A stretch of 64,000 nucleotides of DNA, taken from positions 496,001 through 560,000 of the forward strand of contig NZ_CP010554.1 in assembly GCF_000934545.1 (NCBI RefSeq), given 5' to 3'. The DNA comes from Rugosibacter aromaticivorans. Its GTDB lineage: Bacteria; Pseudomonadota; Gammaproteobacteria; Burkholderiales; Rhodocyclaceae. Position numbers and translations under genes: made by a program. This document shows, in pieces, positions 45,195 to 53,423 of this stretch (positions within the stretch are counted from its first letter, which is position 1; every line of letters begins with the position of its first letter). A model generated the notes under the pieces. That model was not told where the DNA came from and searched no databases. It worked only from the letters and a program-made list of their open reading frames with translations.

Positions 45195-45476
45195 TCAATC
45201 CTTCGGCAAAGAAGGCGCCGACGCACTGGGCTGCGGCTTGCTCGGTGGTGCAGGCGTGTACGGCGTGCCGCTGCCCATGAAGCGCCGCCGCGTGGCTTCG
45301 GCAGCCATGTTGCACAGGGCGTTCCCCACCTTGGCGTGGTCGGCCTTGCATTGCGCGCGGACTTCTTTCAGTCGATCGGGATGGGCCATCAGCGATTCGA
45401 CGGTATCGGCGGGTTCAGGCTTGCTGCACGCGGCGAGCAACAGCGCGCAGGCGGCAGCGATGAGAAGGGTTTTCAT
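45195..45476 (-). CDS. trbK: TrbK-like entry exclusion lipoprotein
   Basis: 93 residues: a signal peptide with lipobox LAAC (Cys17), then a small periplasmic domain with two more cysteines (RAQCKADHAKVGNALCNMA) and a Pro-rich tail. Position between trbJ and trbL and the lipobox fit TrbK/EexN-type entry exclusion proteins, which stop redundant transfer between cells carrying the same element. The segment RRRFMGSGTPYTP recurs in nearly the same form at the TrbJ C-terminus. Confidence 0.82.
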   Translation of the reverse strand: MKTLLIAAACALLLAACSKPEPADTVESLMAHPDRLKEVRAQCKADHAKVGNALCNMAAEATRRRFMGSGTPYTPAPPSKPQPSASAPSLPKD

Positions 45477-45484
45477 GGGGGCGC

Positions 45485-46213
45485 TCAGTTGCTGTAGTAG
45501 TTGACGGTGTACGGCGTGTAGGGCGTGCCCTCGCCCTGGAAGCGGCGGCGCACTTCACGGGCTCGTTCCTGCACCGCGACTTGCCGTGCCTGCTCTAAAG
45601 CCGCAGCACGATCTTGGGTGATCTGGAGCTGCTGCGCCTGGATCGCCTGCCGAGCCTGCAAGGCGAGTAACTGGTTCGTCGCCTGCGTGGCTTGCAACGC
45701 GCCGACCGCCGACTGGCTGCGGTTCACGAGGTCGGTCAGCGTCTGCTCGTCGGACGCGAAATTCTGCACCGCTTGCGACTGCACCTGGGTCGCGGTGCGC
45801 AGCGCCTCCAGCGAGTTGCGCCAGCGCGTGCGTGCGTCGGTTGCCATCTGACTACCCGACGTGGAGGCGGTATAGGCATCGGGATAGAGCCGCGCGAACT
45901 CCGTTTCCATCTGCGACAGGTTGAAGGCCAGCCCCTGCGCCTGCTGCAGGAGCTGGTTCGTCGCGGACAGTGCCGAGCGCAATTCATTGAGCGCGCTGAA
46001 GTCCAAACTCGTGAGGTTCTTCGCCTGGTTCGTCAACATCTGTGCTTCGTTCTGAAGCTGCCTGATCTGGTTGTTGATCTGCTCCAGGGCACGTGCGGCC
46101 GTCATGATGTTCTGCACGAGATTGGTGGGGTCAATCACGACCCACTGCGCCTGCGCAGCGGGCATGGCGCTCACCAGAATGGCAGTGGCGATGGCAATCA
46201 AGGTTTTCTTCAT
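45485..46213 (-). CDS. trbJ: Conjugal transfer protein TrbJ (VirB5-like)
   Basis: 242 residues beginning MKKTLIAIATAILVSAMPAA, a cleavable signal peptide ending AQA. The rest is helical and Gln-rich, as in VirB5/TrbJ pilus-associated proteins, and ends RRRFQGEGTPYTPYTVNYYSN (in part shared with TrbK). The frame is open far upstream inside trbE, but ATG 46213 gives the signal peptide and the 4-nt overlap with the trbE stop. Confidence 0.93.
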   Translation of the reverse strand: MKKTLIAIATAILVSAMPAAQAQWVVIDPTNLVQNIMTAARALEQINNQIRQLQNEAQMLTNQAKNLTSLDFSALNELRSALSATNQLLQQAQGLAFNLSQMETEFARLYPDAYTASTSGSQMATDARTRWRNSLEALRTATQVQSQAVQNFASDEQTLTDLVNRSQSAVGALQATQATNQLLALQARQAIQAQQLQITQDRAAALEQARQVAVQERAREVRRRFQGEGTPYTPYTVNYYSN

Positions 46214-48648
46214 GGCTGTTTCTCCTTGGGAATTGACGGGACGAACGGGAACGACGGGATGAGGTCCGCAGCCCAGTCGAGGCCGCGATGACGCAGCCAG
46301 GCGGCTGCGAAGTCCGCAGGTGGCACCGACGCGGAAACGGCGTCGATGGCGCGCTGGTCTTCGGGCTTGGCTGCGCCAGCAAACGCCAGCGTCACCGGCC
46401 CGAGTCCCAGATCGAAGACCCGATTGCCGAGCCGCGACTGGTAGTAGTAATCGCGCTTGGGCTGGGCAGTCGCCACGATCTCGATCTGCCGTGCGTTGAG
46501 GCCGAAACCTTCGTAGATGACACGAATCTGCGGCTCGGTCGCCTGTGGGTTGGGCAGAAAGATACGGCTCACGCAGCTCTCGACAATGGCCGGGGCGATG
46601 GTGGAATCCTTGATGTCCGCCAGCGATTGCGTCGCGAAGATCACCGACACGTTCTTTTTGCGCAGCGTCTTGAGCCACTGGCGAATGCGCGCGGCGAACA
46701 CCGGGTCGTCGAGGAACAGCCAGGCCTCATCAAGGATCAACAGTGTTGGGGCACCATCAAGGCGTTCCTCGAAGCGCGCGAACAGGTAGCGCAGCACGGC
46801 GAGCGCCGCCGCCTTGCTGTGCATCAGCTCTTCCATCTCGAACGCTTGCACGTCAGCGAAACCGAGTCGATCCTGGTCGGCGTCAAGCAACTTGCCGTGC
46901 GCGCCGCCCAGCACATAGGGTTGCAGGGCTTGGCGCAGCGCGTTCGATTGCAGCAACACGGACAAGCCGGTCATGGTGCGCTGATCGAGCGGCGCGCTGG
47001 CCAAGCTGTTCAGCGCCGACCACACGGAATCCTTCTCGTTCGGCCCGACGGCCACGCCTTCGTGAATCAAGCGGCCTTCGATCCACTCCGCCGCCCAGGC
47101 GCGATAGCTGTCCTGGTCGATACGGGCCAGCGGCTGGAAGGCAATAGCGCCATCTGCGCCCAGGTCGTAATGCTCGCCACCCAGCCCAAGCACGGTGGCG
47201 CGAATGGAGCGTCCCATGTCGAAAGCGAAGATGCGCGATCCGGCATAGCGGCGGAATTGCAATGCCAAGGTGGCGAGCAGCACCGACTTGCCCATGCCGA
47301 TGGGGCCGACCACCAAGGTGTTGCCCACGTCGCCGATGTGCGTGACCAGCCGGAACGGTGTTGCGCCATCGGTGCGCGTCACGATCAGCGGCGGGCCATC
47401 GAGATGCGCATTGCGCTCCTGCCCGGCCCACACCGCCGACACTGGCATCATGTGCGCGAGGTTCAGGGTCGAGACGATGGGCTGGCGCACGTTGGCATAG
47501 GCATGGCCGGGGATCGACGACAGCCAGGCATCGACCGCATTCAAGGTTTCGGCAATGGTGACGAAGCCCCTGCCCTGGATAGTCCGCTCCACGGCACGCA
47601 GCTTCTCGTCAGCGGCCGTCGCATCGGTATCGAGCACCGTCACGGTTGCCGTGACGTAGCCGAATGACACCTGATCGCTGCCCAGCTCCTGCAAGGCCGC
47701 ATCGGCATCCGCCGCCTTGTTGGAGGCGTCCGAATCCACCAGCGGGCTTTCCTGCTGGAAGATGGTCTCGCGCAGCAACGCCACGATGTTCTTGCGCTTG
47801 GCGAACCACTGGCGGCGCAGCCGACCCAACTCGCGCTCGGATTCGGCTTTGTCCAGGCACAGAAAGCGTGTGCTCCAGCGGTAGGCAAAGCCCAGGCGGT
47901 TCAAGTCGTCGAGCAAGCCAGGCCAGGTCGAGGTCGGGAAGCCGCGCACCGACACCACGCGCAGGTGTTGGCTCCCGAGCATCGGTGCAAGGCCGCCCGT
48001 CAGCGGTTCGTCGGCCAGCAGCGCATCAAGGTGCATCGGCACCTCGGGCACGGCCACCGAATGTTGGCGCGTGGACACGCAGGCATGCAGGTAGGTCAAG
48101 GTCTGACCATCGTCGAGCCAGGCGATCTCCGGCATCACCCCTTCGAGCAAACCGAAGAAGCGTTCGGTCTCCGACACGAAGCCATCCAGCCGTTCGCGCC
48201 AATCCACGCCTTCGACCTTGGTGTTCTCGTACAGCAGCTTTGCGGCGCGCGCCGTCGATTCCTCGGGCGGCAGGTAGAGCAGCGTCAGGTGGTACACGCT
48301 CTCGAAGTGGCTATCGGTTTCCTCAAAAGCGGCGCGGCGCTCTTCATCGACCAGCCAGGACAGTGGCTCGGGAAACACCGATTCAGGGTAGTCCGCCGCT
48401 TCGCGCCGTTCGGCTTCCACGAACAAAGCCCAGCCCGACCCAAGCCGACGCAGCGCGTTGTTCAACCGCGCTGACGTGGCGATCAGTTCGCCCTGCGTTG
48501 CGCTGTCCAGGTCTGGTCCGCGAAAGCGCGCGGTGCGCTGGAACGAGCCGTCCTTGTTCAACACAACGCCGGGCGCGACCAGTCCGGCCCAGGGTAGCCA
48601 GTCGGCCAGCAGGGCGGGGCGTTTGCGGTATTCGGCGAGGTGCATCAT
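46210..48648 (-). CDS. trbE: Conjugal transfer ATPase TrbE (VirB4-like)
   Basis: Energises pilus assembly and transfer at the inner membrane. 812 residues, with the CagE/TrbE domain in the N-terminal half, Walker A GPIGMGKSVLL and Walker B LLILDEAWLFLDD, and the C-terminal FATQSLADIKDSTIAPAIVE region. The start is MMHLAEYRKRPALLADWLPW at 48648 (48645 is possible); upstream codons overlap trbD in another frame. Confidence 0.95.
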   Translation of the reverse strand: MMHLAEYRKRPALLADWLPWAGLVAPGVVLNKDGSFQRTARFRGPDLDSATQGELIATSARLNNALRRLGSGWALFVEAERREAADYPESVFPEPLSWLVDEERRAAFEETDSHFESVYHLTLLYLPPEESTARAAKLLYENTKVEGVDWRERLDGFVSETERFFGLLEGVMPEIAWLDDGQTLTYLHACVSTRQHSVAVPEVPMHLDALLADEPLTGGLAPMLGSQHLRVVSVRGFPTSTWPGLLDDLNRLGFAYRWSTRFLCLDKAESERELGRLRRQWFAKRKNIVALLRETIFQQESPLVDSDASNKAADADAALQELGSDQVSFGYVTATVTVLDTDATAADEKLRAVERTIQGRGFVTIAETLNAVDAWLSSIPGHAYANVRQPIVSTLNLAHMMPVSAVWAGQERNAHLDGPPLIVTRTDGATPFRLVTHIGDVGNTLVVGPIGMGKSVLLATLALQFRRYAGSRIFAFDMGRSIRATVLGLGGEHYDLGADGAIAFQPLARIDQDSYRAWAAEWIEGRLIHEGVAVGPNEKDSVWSALNSLASAPLDQRTMTGLSVLLQSNALRQALQPYVLGGAHGKLLDADQDRLGFADVQAFEMEELMHSKAAALAVLRYLFARFEERLDGAPTLLILDEAWLFLDDPVFAARIRQWLKTLRKKNVSVIFATQSLADIKDSTIAPAIVESCVSRIFLPNPQATEPQIRVIYEGFGLNARQIEIVATAQPKRDYYYQSRLGNRVFDLGLGPVTLAFAGAAKPEDQRAIDAVSASVPPADFAAAWLRHRGLDWAADLIPSFPFVPSIPKEKQP

Positions 48649-48658
48649 GGTCTTTGCC

Positions 48659-48931
48659 TCAAACGTCCAGCAGCGTGCGGTGCTTGATGTGCCGCGCGAA
48701 CACGGCCATGAACTGCGCATCCAGTCGCGCGCCCCACACGGCCAGCGAGTGCCCAACAATCCACAACACAATGCCGGGCAGCCAGAGTTGCAGCCCGAGC
48801 CCTACGGCGGCGGCCAGCGTGCCGTTGGCAATCGCCACGGTGCGCGGTGCGCCACCCAGCAGAATGGGTTCGGTCAACGAACGGTGCAGCGGCACCTCGA
48901 AGCCGGCTGTATCGGCGGTTGGCGCGCTCAT
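48659..48931 (-). CDS. trbD: Conjugal transfer protein TrbD (VirB3-like)
   Basis: 90 residues. The N-terminal FEVPLHRSLTEPILLGG motif is typical of VirB3/TrbD, followed by two adjacent hydrophobic segments (about residues 30-62) and the ending FARHIKHRTLLDV. It partners TrbE at the inner membrane. It overlaps trbC by 4 nt. Confidence 0.93.
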   Translation of the reverse strand: MSAPTADTAGFEVPLHRSLTEPILLGGAPRTVAIANGTLAAAVGLGLQLWLPGIVLWIVGHSLAVWGARLDAQFMAVFARHIKHRTLLDV

Positions 48932-49260
48932 GCCAGCACCGCTCCGCCGCTGAAGCTGAAGAAGGTCAGGAAGAACGAGGACGCGGCGAACGCGATCGAC
49001 AGGCCGAAGACGATCTGCACCAGCTTGCGAAAGCCACCCGAGGTGTCGCCAAACGCCAGCGCAAGGCCGGTCGTGATGATGACGATCACCGCGATGATGC
49101 GGGCCACAGGCCCCTGGATGGACTCCAGCACCGATTGCAGCGGCGCTTCCCAGGGCATGTTCGAGCCCGCCGCATGCGCGGGAATGGTGATGGCCAGCAG
49201 CAGCGCGGCGAGGGCCACGAAATGCAAGGCCGGTTTTACGGAAATACGTGAAGTCGTCAT
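48928..49260 (-). CDS. trbC: Conjugal pilin TrbC (VirB2-like)
   Basis: 110 residues with a long signal peptide (HFVALAALLLAITIPAHA) and two hydrophobic helices (ARIIAVIVIITTGLALAFGD and FGLSIAFAASSFFLTFFSF), the usual VirB2/TrbC pilin form. It is processed and perhaps cyclised to make the mating pilus. It overlaps trbB and trbD by 4 nt. Confidence 0.93.
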   Translation of the reverse strand: MTTSRISVKPALHFVALAALLLAITIPAHAAGSNMPWEAPLQSVLESIQGPVARIIAVIVIITTGLALAFGDTSGGFRKLVQIVFGLSIAFAASSFFLTFFSFSGGAVLA

Positions 49261-50273
49261 GACGGTTCTCCGGGGGTTGATGAAAGGGATGGGAAGAAAG
49301 GCATCAGCTCGCTTCTGAGCTGATAGCCGTGGCTGTCGAAGCCGGTGACGCGGGCGATTTCCTGCACGCGGCGCGCATGGCCGCGACCGGCGATGTAGAC
49401 GATGACGTTGACCGCTTCCGCGATCAGCGCGCGTGGTGGCGTCACCGCGACTTCGAGAATCAGTTGTTCCAGCCGCAGCAACGCGCCCGCTGCGGAACCG
49501 GCATGGACGGTTGCGATGCCACCCGGATGGCCGGTGCCCCAGGCCTTGAGCAGGTCAAGTGCTTCGGCGCCGCGCACCTCGCCTACGACGATGCGGTCCG
49601 GCCGCAGCCGCAGGGTCGAGCGCACCAGCTCGGCCATGGTCACGACACCGGCACGGGTGCGCAGCGGTACGTGGTCGCGTGCCGTGCATTGCAGCTCAAC
49701 CGTGTCTTCGAGCACGATCACGCGGTCGCCGGTGGCGGCGATTTCGTCGAGCAGGGCGTTCGCCAGCGTGGTCTTGCCGGTGCTGGTGCCACCAGCGATC
49801 AGGATGTTCTGGCGCTCGCGTACCGCGTCGCGCAGGAATTCCGCCTGAGCCTCGGTCAGGATGCCGTCAGCCACGTAGGCGTCGAGCCGGATCAAGCCGA
49901 CCGCGCGCTTGCGTAGCGCGAAGACCGGCCCCGGCGTCACCGGTGGCAGCGCACCCTCGAAACGTTCGCCCGTTTCGGGTAGTTCGGCGGATAGCAGCGG
50001 CTTGCCCGCATGCACTTCGGCACGCACATGGGCGGCAACCAGCCGGATGATGCGTTCGCCATCGGCGGGCGTGAGGCTGACGCCCAGTGGTTCGCGCCCA
50101 CTGCTCAGTCGATCAATCCACAGCGAACCGTCGGGGTTGAGCATGACTTCCACCACATCGGGGTCGTTCAAGGCTTTGGCGATGTCTGGCCCCATCGCTG
50201 TGCGCAGCATGCGCACGCGACGTTCCAGTGCCAGCGAGGCCGACAAGCCCTGATCGCGCGGTGCGCTGCTCAT
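49257..50273 (-). CDS. trbB: Conjugal transfer ATPase TrbB (VirB11-like)
   Basis: 338 residues, hexameric traffic ATPase. Walker A GGTSTGKTTLANALLDEI lies near residues 157-175, followed by the Asp/His box motifs VIVLEDTVELQC and the VirB11 signature RLRPDRIVVGEVRGAEAL. It drives pilus assembly and substrate transfer together with TrbE and TraG. It overlaps the RHH gene and trbC by 4 nt each. Confidence 0.95.
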   Translation of the reverse strand: MSSAPRDQGLSASLALERRVRMLRTAMGPDIAKALNDPDVVEVMLNPDGSLWIDRLSSGREPLGVSLTPADGERIIRLVAAHVRAEVHAGKPLLSAELPETGERFEGALPPVTPGPVFALRKRAVGLIRLDAYVADGILTEAQAEFLRDAVRERQNILIAGGTSTGKTTLANALLDEIAATGDRVIVLEDTVELQCTARDHVPLRTRAGVVTMAELVRSTLRLRPDRIVVGEVRGAEALDLLKAWGTGHPGGIATVHAGSAAGALLRLEQLILEVAVTPPRALIAEAVNVIVYIAGRGHARRVQEIARVTGFDSHGYQLRSELMPFFPSLSSTPGEPS

Positions 50274-50767
50274 GACGGTGCTCCCCCGGCCTCGTCGGCA
50301 GCCGCGGCGGCGCGAACGTTTTCCTGCTGGCCGAAGAACTGGCTGGGGTCGGGCTGGATTTCCTCGACCACGTCCTTGACCAGGCTGCGCCCGCGTAACA
50401 GATGCCGACCAAGTTGTTCGACGAACTGCTCGAAGCGCGCACGGCCCTGGGCGCGCGCCGCCTCTTGATGTGCTTCCGGCACGGGTGTGCTAACAGTGAG
50501 GAAATAACGCACGTAGAGCGCCAGCGTTTCGATCAGGATGTTCTGGTCGCGCTCCAGCTTGTCGAGCTGGCGAGACAAGCGATCCAGCCGTTTGGCGATA
50601 GCCGCTTCGCGCTGATCGCCGGAGTCGGGCGACAGGAACGAAGCCAGCGCGGCGGCGATGATGGAGGACTTGGACAAGCCCTTCATGGCCGACAGCTCGT
50701 TGAGCCGCTTGGCATGCTCGTGTTCGATGAAGAGGTTCAGGCGCTTACGTGAATAACCTTGGCTCAT
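50270..50767 (-). CDS. Ribbon-helix-helix (CopG-like) protein between traG and trbB
   Basis: 165 residues. The N-terminal 45 residues (SRKRLNLFIEHEHAKRLNEL, SKSSIIAAALASFL) form a ribbon-helix-helix DNA-binding fold, followed by a coiled coil (AIAKRLDRLSRQLDKLERDQ) and an acidic tail. Genes of this type sit here in Tn4371-like elements and probably regulate the tra/trb operon or act as relaxosome accessory. Both neighbours overlap by 4 nt. Confidence 0.85.
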   Translation of the reverse strand: MSQGYSRKRLNLFIEHEHAKRLNELSAMKGLSKSSIIAAALASFLSPDSGDQREAAIAKRLDRLSRQLDKLERDQNILIETLALYVRYFLTVSTPVPEAHQEAARAQGRARFEQFVEQLGRHLLRGRSLVKDVVEEIQPDPSQFFGQQENVRAAAAADEAGGAPS

Positions 50768-52758
50768 AGGGATATCCCGTCATCAGGGTCGAGGGCGGCC
50801 AGCCGCGCCGTGCGTTGCAGGCGCGGGTCGAGCTGGGCGGGCAGAAGCAGCGGCAGGTCGTCATCATCGAACAGGCCCAAGTCGTCCACCGCGTGTTCGG
50901 GCTCCGGCGTGAACGCGACTTCGGCCAGTTCCGGCTGTTGTTGGCGACCGCCGTCGTCGTCGATGGCCTCACCGTGTGCGGGGAAGACCAGACCAGGAAT
51001 CGGTGCAGCGGGGATGGCCAGTCCGGTCCAGTCGTCGGGTCGCGCTGCCGGTATATCGGCGTAGTGCCCGAGCAGCAATGGCGGCGGTGCCTGCATGCGC
51101 GTCTTGAAATTCGCATCCAGGTAGTAGCGAATTTTTTGCGCCTTGATCGGTGGATGGCCGGACACCATCACCACCTCGTCATCGGGTGGCAGTTGCATCA
51201 CCTCGCCAGGCGTGAGCAGTGGCCGTGCCGTCTCTTGGCGCGACACCATCAGGTGCCCGAGCCACGGGGCCAATCGGTGACCCGCGTAGTTGCGCTGTGC
51301 ACGCAATTCTGTCGCGGTGCCAAGGGCCTCGGAAATGCGTTTGGCGGTGCGTTCGTCATTGGTGGCGAACGTGATGCGCACGTGGCAGTTATCGAGGATG
51401 GAATGGTTCTGGCCGTAGGCCTTGTCGATCTGGTTGAGCGATTGCGCGATCAGGAAAGCGCGCAGCCCGTAGCCCGCCATGAAGGCCAGCGCACTCTCGA
51501 AAAAGTCCAGTCGCCCGAGCGCTGGAAACTCGTCGAGCATCAGCAGCAACTTGTGGCGGCGAGCAATGCCGTCTGAGCCATCGAGCGATTCGGTGAGTCG
51601 CCGTCCGATCTGGTTGAGGATCAGACGGATCAGCGGCTTGGTCCGGCTGATGTCCGAGGGCGGCACTACCAGATACAGCGACACGGGATGATCGGCATCG
51701 ATCAGGTCGGCGATGCGCCAGTCGCAGCGTGAGGTCACTTCGGCTACCGTGGGATCGCGGTACAGCCCCAGGAAGCTCATCGCGGTGGAGAGCACCCCGG
51801 AGCGTTCGTTTTCGCTCTTGTTCAGCACTTCGCGTGCGGCGGAAGCGACGACGGGATGTGGTGCATCACTGAGATGTCTTGTCGTCATCATCCGGTGCAG
51901 CGTCACCTCGAACGGGCAGGCCGGATCGGACAGGAAGTTGGCTACGCCGCGTAGCGTCTTGTCCTCGCTGGCGTAGAGCACATGCAGGATCGCGCCGACC
52001 AGCAGGGCATGCGAGGTCTTCTCCCAGTGGTTGCGCCGCTCCAGCGCGCCTTCTGGATCGACCAGGATGTCAGCGATGTTCTGCACGTCGCGCACCTCGT
52101 GCATGCCGCGCCGCACTTCAAGCAGCGGGTTGTAGGCGGCAGACCGTGCATCGGTCGGGTTGAACAGCAGGCAATGCGAGAAGCGCGAGCGCCAACCGGC
52201 GGTCAAGGTCCAGTTCTCGCCCTTGATATCGTGGATCACGGCGGAGCCGGGCCACGAAAGCAGCGTCGGCACCACCAGGCCGACACCCTTGCCGGAGCGG
52301 GTGGGCGCGAACGCCATCACATGCTCGGGACCTTCGTGGCGCAGGTAGTCGCCATCTTTGCGGCCCAGGAAAACGCCGGCAGGGCCGGTCAGCCCGGAAC
52401 TGCGGATTTCAGCGGGGAGTGCCCAGCGCGCCGAGCCGTAGGTCGTGACCAGCTTGGATTGCCGTGCGCGCCACACCGACATGGCGATGGCCACCATGGC
52501 ACCGGCGAAGCCGCTGCACGCGGCGATGGCACCGCCGCGCAGGAAAATGTCGGGCGCATAGGCGTCGAAGAAGTACCACCACTCGAACAGCCGCCATGGG
52601 TGATAGATCGGCGTGCCAAATAGGTCGAACCATGGTGCACCGAGGCGTAGCTGGTAGCCCAGTGCCGCCGCCGTCCACTGGGTGGCACTCCATAGCCCCA
52701 GTAAAGTGGTGGCGAAAACCATCATGATCTGGCCAATCAGCACGCCGGTCGGCACCAT
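50764..52758 (-). CDS. traG: Coupling protein TraG (VirD4-like)
   Basis: Hexameric ATPase that hands the relaxosome to the secretion channel. 664 residues: two N-terminal membrane helices (about residues 5-35 and 75-95), Walker A APTRSGKGVGLVVPTLL, Walker B LLLMLDEFPALG and the C-terminal HVRITFATNDERTAKRISEAL segment. ATG 52758 is preceded by AAGAGGGG. It is the first gene of the reverse-strand trb operon in view, so the main operon promoter probably lies in the 52759-53068 interval. Confidence 0.95.
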   Translation of the reverse strand: MVPTGVLIGQIMMVFATTLLGLWSATQWTAAALGYQLRLGAPWFDLFGTPIYHPWRLFEWWYFFDAYAPDIFLRGGAIAACSGFAGAMVAIAMSVWRARQSKLVTTYGSARWALPAEIRSSGLTGPAGVFLGRKDGDYLRHEGPEHVMAFAPTRSGKGVGLVVPTLLSWPGSAVIHDIKGENWTLTAGWRSRFSHCLLFNPTDARSAAYNPLLEVRRGMHEVRDVQNIADILVDPEGALERRNHWEKTSHALLVGAILHVLYASEDKTLRGVANFLSDPACPFEVTLHRMMTTRHLSDAPHPVVASAAREVLNKSENERSGVLSTAMSFLGLYRDPTVAEVTSRCDWRIADLIDADHPVSLYLVVPPSDISRTKPLIRLILNQIGRRLTESLDGSDGIARRHKLLLMLDEFPALGRLDFFESALAFMAGYGLRAFLIAQSLNQIDKAYGQNHSILDNCHVRITFATNDERTAKRISEALGTATELRAQRNYAGHRLAPWLGHLMVSRQETARPLLTPGEVMQLPPDDEVVMVSGHPPIKAQKIRYYLDANFKTRMQAPPPLLLGHYADIPAARPDDWTGLAIPAAPIPGLVFPAHGEAIDDDGGRQQQPELAEVAFTPEPEHAVDDLGLFDDDDLPLLLPAQLDPRLQRTARLAALDPDDGISL

Positions 52759-52851
52759 GCGCTACCCCTCTTGTGATTTCTCGATTCAGTCCATTTCGAT
52801 GGGCCGTCAGCGCGGTACACGCGAATCAGGATCGGCCGATCTTCAGGGCTC

Positions 52852-52878
52852 AAAGCGGCACCGATCCGGCACCGCTTT
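52852..52878. promoter_or_regulatory. Inverted repeat upstream of traG
   Basis: AAAGCGG (52852-52858) and CCGCTTT (52872-52878) form a perfect 7-bp inverted repeat around CACCGATCCGGCA, 94 nt before the traG start. It could be an operator or a transfer-related site. The rest of the 52759-52956 stretch shows no gene. Confidence 0.35.
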
Positions 52879-52956
52879 AGACATCGCAAGTTTGGGGTCG
52901 CCGCGAGTATGAGAAAACCTGCTCCGGCGAAAGTCAGCTAAGAGGGGAGTACAACG

Positions 52957-53106
52957 ATGAATATTTCTGTCACTGGCACGAATCGCGAAGCCTGTCGCGT
53001 GATATTTCCACAGTGTCGAACCCGCGTCCGTAGTGGCCATTTGACGCACGGCCCTGTCGCCGCCGCGGTTGAATCGTCATACGCAGCTTGTATGAATCCA
53101 CAGTGA
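52957..53106 (+). CDS. Possible small protein (49 aa), unknown
   Basis: ATG 52957 is preceded by AAGAGGGGAG and opens a 49-codon frame starting MNISVTGTNREACRVIFPQC with three cysteines. I recognise no family. The strong ribosome site and its place at the junction of backbone and cargo are the only support; it also covers the promoter and operator proposed for the HTH gene, so it may be an upstream leader. Confidence 0.25.
   Translation: MNISVTGTNREACRVIFPQCRTRVRSGHLTHGPVAAAVESSYAACMNPQ
53069..53096 (+). promoter_or_regulatory. Promoter with overlapping inverted repeat before the defence operon
   Basis: TTGAAT (53069-53074) and TATGAA (53091-53096) are spaced by 16 nt. The inverted repeat TCATAC (53077-53082) and GTATGA (53090-53095) overlaps the spacer and the -10 box, as expected of an operator for a repressor such as the HTH protein encoded 88 nt further on. 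Confidence 0.4.
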
Positions 53107-53183
53107 GTTTTAAGCCTGATGCGGTAAAATTGACTAAATTTGGCAAGCAGAATTCATTGCAGGCCACCATTGCGGAAGAAACC

Positions 53184-53384
53184 ATGACCGGCACTGATGG
53201 AGAAATCCTTACGCTCGACGAAGTTGCTGCTTACCTGAAAGCTGGCAAGTGGACGGTCTACCGGCTCGCCCAGAAAAGCGAAATTCCCGCATTCAAGCTT
53301 GGTGGAACCTGGCGTTTTCGTCGCTCAGAGTTGGATCGCTGGATTGCCGAGAGCATCAACAAAAAGAAACAGGAGGCGAGTTGA
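53184..53384 (+). CDS. Small helix-turn-helix regulator (excisionase-like)
   Basis: 66 residues. LTLDEVAAYLKAGKWTVYRL and IPAFKLGGTWRFRRSELDRW are the two halves of the HTH_17/excisionase-type winged helix. ATG 53184 (MTGTDGEIL) has GGAAG 8 nt upstream; the frame is open 32 codons further, without the fold. It precedes the methyltransferase by 39 nt on the same strand and probably regulates the defence operon, in the way control proteins do in restriction systems. It could instead belong to the element backbone. Confidence 0.8.
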   Translation: MTGTDGEILTLDEVAAYLKAGKWTVYRLAQKSEIPAFKLGGTWRFRRSELDRWIAESINKKKQEAS

Positions 53385-53423
53385 TGCCACCAAGGTCTCT
53401 TAGCTACTTATGTGAAAACAACA

